A DNA stretch of 64,000 bases from an uncultured Muribaculaceae bacterium (lineage in GTDB: Bacteria; Bacteroidota; Bacteroidia; Bacteroidales; Muribaculaceae): assembly GCA_910583525.1 (NCBI GenBank), contig CAJTXL010000006.1, forward strand, positions 1 to 64,000, given 5' to 3'. Numbering within the stretch: the first letter of the stretch is position 1; every line of letters begins with the position of its first letter. Positions 62,047-64,000 of the stretch are shown one piece after another. The position numbers and the translations under genes were made by a program. The notes under the pieces are model-generated. The model made no database searches and had not been told where the DNA came from. It saw only the letters and a program-made list of their open reading frames with translations.

Positions 62047-63126
62047 ATGAGAACTCCCATATTTTACCTTTCATTAATAATCGCTTTGACACAATCCGTT
62101 GTATCTGCAACGAGATATGAATACACAACGGATGAAAAGAAGCGCATAAATGCAGAAAACCAGGCTTATTTAGATGGCTCGGGATGGAGAACAATCGCGG
62201 TCTCGCATTTCAATGATTTCCCATCAAATTATCAAGAGGTTTTCGATGCACTCGACAAAAAGGATATTATCGGCGACAAACTGCTTGACATGGTAATATC
62301 AGGTACATTGCCATCGCCGGATCGGTTTGATTTTGAAAGCTTCGGAATGCAACAATGCCCTTACCTTTTCTGTGTCAAACAAAATGACGAAGGATATCGC
62401 AGCATCGAGCTATTATTTGCCAAAGATAAGGCATGGCAAAATAAATTATTGTATAAAACCACTTATCATAACATTTGCTTGGCTTTATTTTCCTATTCGG
62501 ATAAATATTTAGAAATATTCCGCACAGAAAATTATACGGATAAGGTGGATAATTATTGGATGCATTTTGAATGCTACTCTGTAGGACAGACTTTGGGGGG
62601 AAAAAGAGACTTATACTCCGGCAGCTTCAAAAAAGCAGTCTACGACAGCGGGAACTTTAACGAAATCATTGATACGACATTTCCACAAATGGAGATTATA
62701 CCAAATCTATATTGTTTAATACCTCAATATTGCGGAGATGTTCTTAATGACAATAACTTGGTCCTTAAACATTTAATGCCACTTCAAAATTATTTTATCG
62801 ACAACTATTATAGACCGGCCAATTGGAGAGGCATCGGACAATTCTATGTCAACGGACTTCGTTTTTTGTTGATGTCTGAAGATTGTTATCCATGTTTCTC
62901 AAAAATATATTTATTGCAATACCCGAAAGAGCACTCCTACCCAAAAGCCTTGCTCATATATAGCGGCGAACATGGCGGCGGCAACTGCCAACATAATTAT
63001 TTCATCAACGGCGACACAATAACTATCTACACATCAGCCGGGTCGGCAGAAATAACTGCCATTAACAGCTTGCGCTATAAACTCGACGCCAACTTCACAC
63101 CACTTCCATTATCGAATTATGATTAG
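62047..63126 (+). CDS. Secreted protein, candidate immunity to the RHS peptidase tip
   Basis: The 359-residue protein has a Sec signal peptide (1-20, ending in VVSA) and an otherwise soluble, mixed alpha/beta sequence without known motifs; six or more cysteines (for example QCPYLFC, DCYPCFS, GNCQHN) could form disulfides in the periplasm. It starts 24 bases after the RHS stop, is AT-rich and ends overlapping the RHS fragment. The place right after a toxin tip suggests an immunity role for a toxin that acts in the periplasm. No family recognised. Confidence 0.6.
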   Translation: MRTPIFYLSLIIALTQSVVSATRYEYTTDEKKRINAENQAYLDGSGWRTIAVSHFNDFPSNYQEVFDALDKKDIIGDKLLDMVISGTLPSPDRFDFESFGMQQCPYLFCVKQNDEGYRSIELLFAKDKAWQNKLLYKTTYHNICLALFSYSDKYLEIFRTENYTDKVDNYWMHFECYSVGQTLGGKRDLYSGSFKKAVYDSGNFNEIIDTTFPQMEIIPNLYCLIPQYCGDVLNDNNLVLKHLMPLQNYFIDNYYRPANWRGIGQFYVNGLRFLLMSEDCYPCFSKIYLLQYPKEHSYPKALLIYSGEHGGGNCQHNYFINGDTITIYTSAGSAEITAINSLRYKLDANFTPLPLSNYD

Positions 63127-63424
63127 GAATATATTTACACTGCCTGCGCCATCTTTCTCTTTTGACACAGAAACAAACAATAGCCGCATATTCGACAACG
63201 GCCGGCTGTCGATGGCACGCTTCGACGGCAGATATTTCGACCTCACCGTAAAAGCGCACTACTACATCACCGACCTCCTCGGCAACAGCTGCGTAGTGAC
63301 CGATGCCAACGGGAAGCTTGTACAGACTACCTTCTACTACCCCTACGGCGAACCGTGGGAATATCCCGAAGGGCAACAGTTCCGATACCTCGAAACAGTT
63401 AACGCTCTTCAACCCAATAAATAA
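63119..63424 (+). pseudogene. Displaced RHS-core fragment
   Basis: The 101-codon frame carries about 65 residues closely related to the RHS core of the gene at 56164 (RIFDNGRLSMARFDG, AHYYITD, TTFYYPYGEPWEYPEGQQF). At DNA level 63186-63383 aligns without gaps to 61013-61210 (offset 2173). It lacks the conserved tail of the core (GLHQYEMGARRF and beyond) and has no signal peptide, so it is an orphan tip or junction scar left by tip replacement. Its ATG overlaps the previous stop by 8 bases. Confidence 0.75.
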
Positions 63425-63426
63425 TT

Positions 63427-64000
63427 ATGAAAATTGTATTGCGAATAATCTGCATCCTATTTATTTTATTTCTGTTGAAGGACTGCATGGGGCTGTTCTA
63501 TCTGCGAATATCGCATCTGTCAAATGATAATTTGGAATGGATTAAAAATGCAGAGCTGGATGGTGTATTTACATCCAATATAGGGAAAATAGCAAGGTCT
63601 AAAATACGTGGGCGATATATCAACAATAAAACGAACCCTTTTTATATAAGTTCGGCTGGGAACTACTATTATAAGGCCAATGCCGGTTATGAGTATGTGA
63701 TTGAGTTTGAAGGCAAGGAAATGCCCGGTCGTTTTGCCATTTCCAAGCCTTTAGATAATGATTCTGTTGTTTTCACCGCATGCCTGAACCGGTTTTGTAC
63801 TTTGGACGGCAATCACAAATACACGACATACCAAACTTTGACAAGCCAACGCATGACAATCAACGGCGTTACATTCCAAAACTGCATTTGTTGCGATACG
63901 ATAAACTGTGGGTATGGCGACTATTTTAAGTACGATTCCATTGACAACAGGATTGACAAATTCATCATCAACAAACGATTTGGATTGATATATTTCAGAT
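63427..64000 (+). CDS. Exported protein, 3' end beyond the window
   Basis: A frame opens with ATG 63427 two bases after the RHS fragment and stays open for 191 codons to the window end. The N-terminus MKIVLRIICILFILFLLKDC is a signal or membrane anchor; the rest is soluble with paired cysteines (TACLNRFCTLDG, FQNCICCDTINCG). It is AT-rich. Probably a further immunity or orphan-cassette protein of the RHS island; function unknown. Confidence 0.6.
   Translation, partial: MKIVLRIICILFILFLLKDCMGLFYLRISHLSNDNLEWIKNAELDGVFTSNIGKIARSKIRGRYINNKTNPFYISSAGNYYYKANAGYEYVIEFEGKEMPGRFAISKPLDNDSVVFTACLNRFCTLDGNHKYTTYQTLTSQRMTINGVTFQNCICCDTINCGYGDYFKYDSIDNRIDKFIINKRFGLIYFR

Overview
The window reads as chromosomal DNA of a gut-type Bacteroidales, most likely a Muribaculaceae or close relative. 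This rests on the Bacteroidetes-type promoters (TTG, about 19-20 bp, TAnnTTTG) seen before many genes, a collagen-binding-adhesin-like coiled-coil lipoprotein, the Bacteroidetes forms of BamD, omega (RpoZ), YicC and MetK, a SufBCDS operon, and an RHS island of the Bacteroidales kind. No rRNA, tRNA, CRISPR array, integrase or intact transposase was seen. About 50 of the genes are housekeeping or envelope genes; the accessory content sits mainly at 7-11.5 kb, 26-31 kb, 40-42 kb and 52.5-64 kb.

Layout. 0.2-3.7 kb (minus): a four-gene operon of PBP4-type carboxypeptidase, a conserved small protein, RsmI and a coiled-coil lipoprotein. 4.1-7.0 kb: a secreted M16 zinc protease. 7.2-11.1 kb: a 1321-residue TIR, transmembrane and repeat protein, followed by about 500 bp of palindromic repeats. 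11.7-17.9 kb (plus): pyrE, an SRPBCC protein, a Rieske-like lipoprotein, an SGNH/MBOAT O-acetylation pair, YicC, BamD and omega. 18-20.4 kb: acyltransferase, AraC regulator, MmcQ/YjbR protein. 20.5-25.9 kb (minus): sufS-sufD-sufC-sufB and cvpA. 26.2-31.3 kb: a small winged-helix protein facing a 1639-residue exonuclease-RecQ-UvrD fusion. 31.4-39.9 kb (minus): UDG-family glycosylase, OmpA-type porin, manA with a ROK kinase, a serine hydrolase with two glycosyltransferases, and a DUF3943 protein. 40-42 kb: a four-gene cassette starting with an amidase. 42.0-47.0 kb: a SAM-II-like riboswitch with metK, a MATE exporter and a phosphosugar mutase. 47.8-52.5 kb: tandem promoter repeats, tsaB-tsaC (t6A synthesis), an initiating glycosylphosphotransferase and a ClC channel with CBS domains.

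52.5-64 kb (plus) is a polymorphic-toxin island. It has two transcription units, each opening with an almost identical promoter, leader and signal-peptide segment. The first encodes a transglutaminase-like protein, a secreted RHS-tip/class-3-lipase effector, a membrane protein and a DUF3997-like protein. The second encodes a 1952-residue secreted RHS protein whose variable C-terminus looks like a papain-fold cysteine peptidase, then a candidate immunity protein, a displaced RHS-tip fragment and a further secreted protein cut by the window end. Tips and presumed immunity genes are visibly AT-richer than the RHS body, as expected for swapped cassettes.

The points most worth a second look are the shared promoter/signal-peptide segment on unrelated proteins in the RHS island, the TIR-membrane-repeat fusion, the SAM-II-like element before metK with an 8-codon ORF directly after it, the RecQ-UvrD fusion, and three families of short dispersed repeats (a GTAGGGACATGCC palindrome, a multi-hairpin block, and a mobile-looking promoter repeat).
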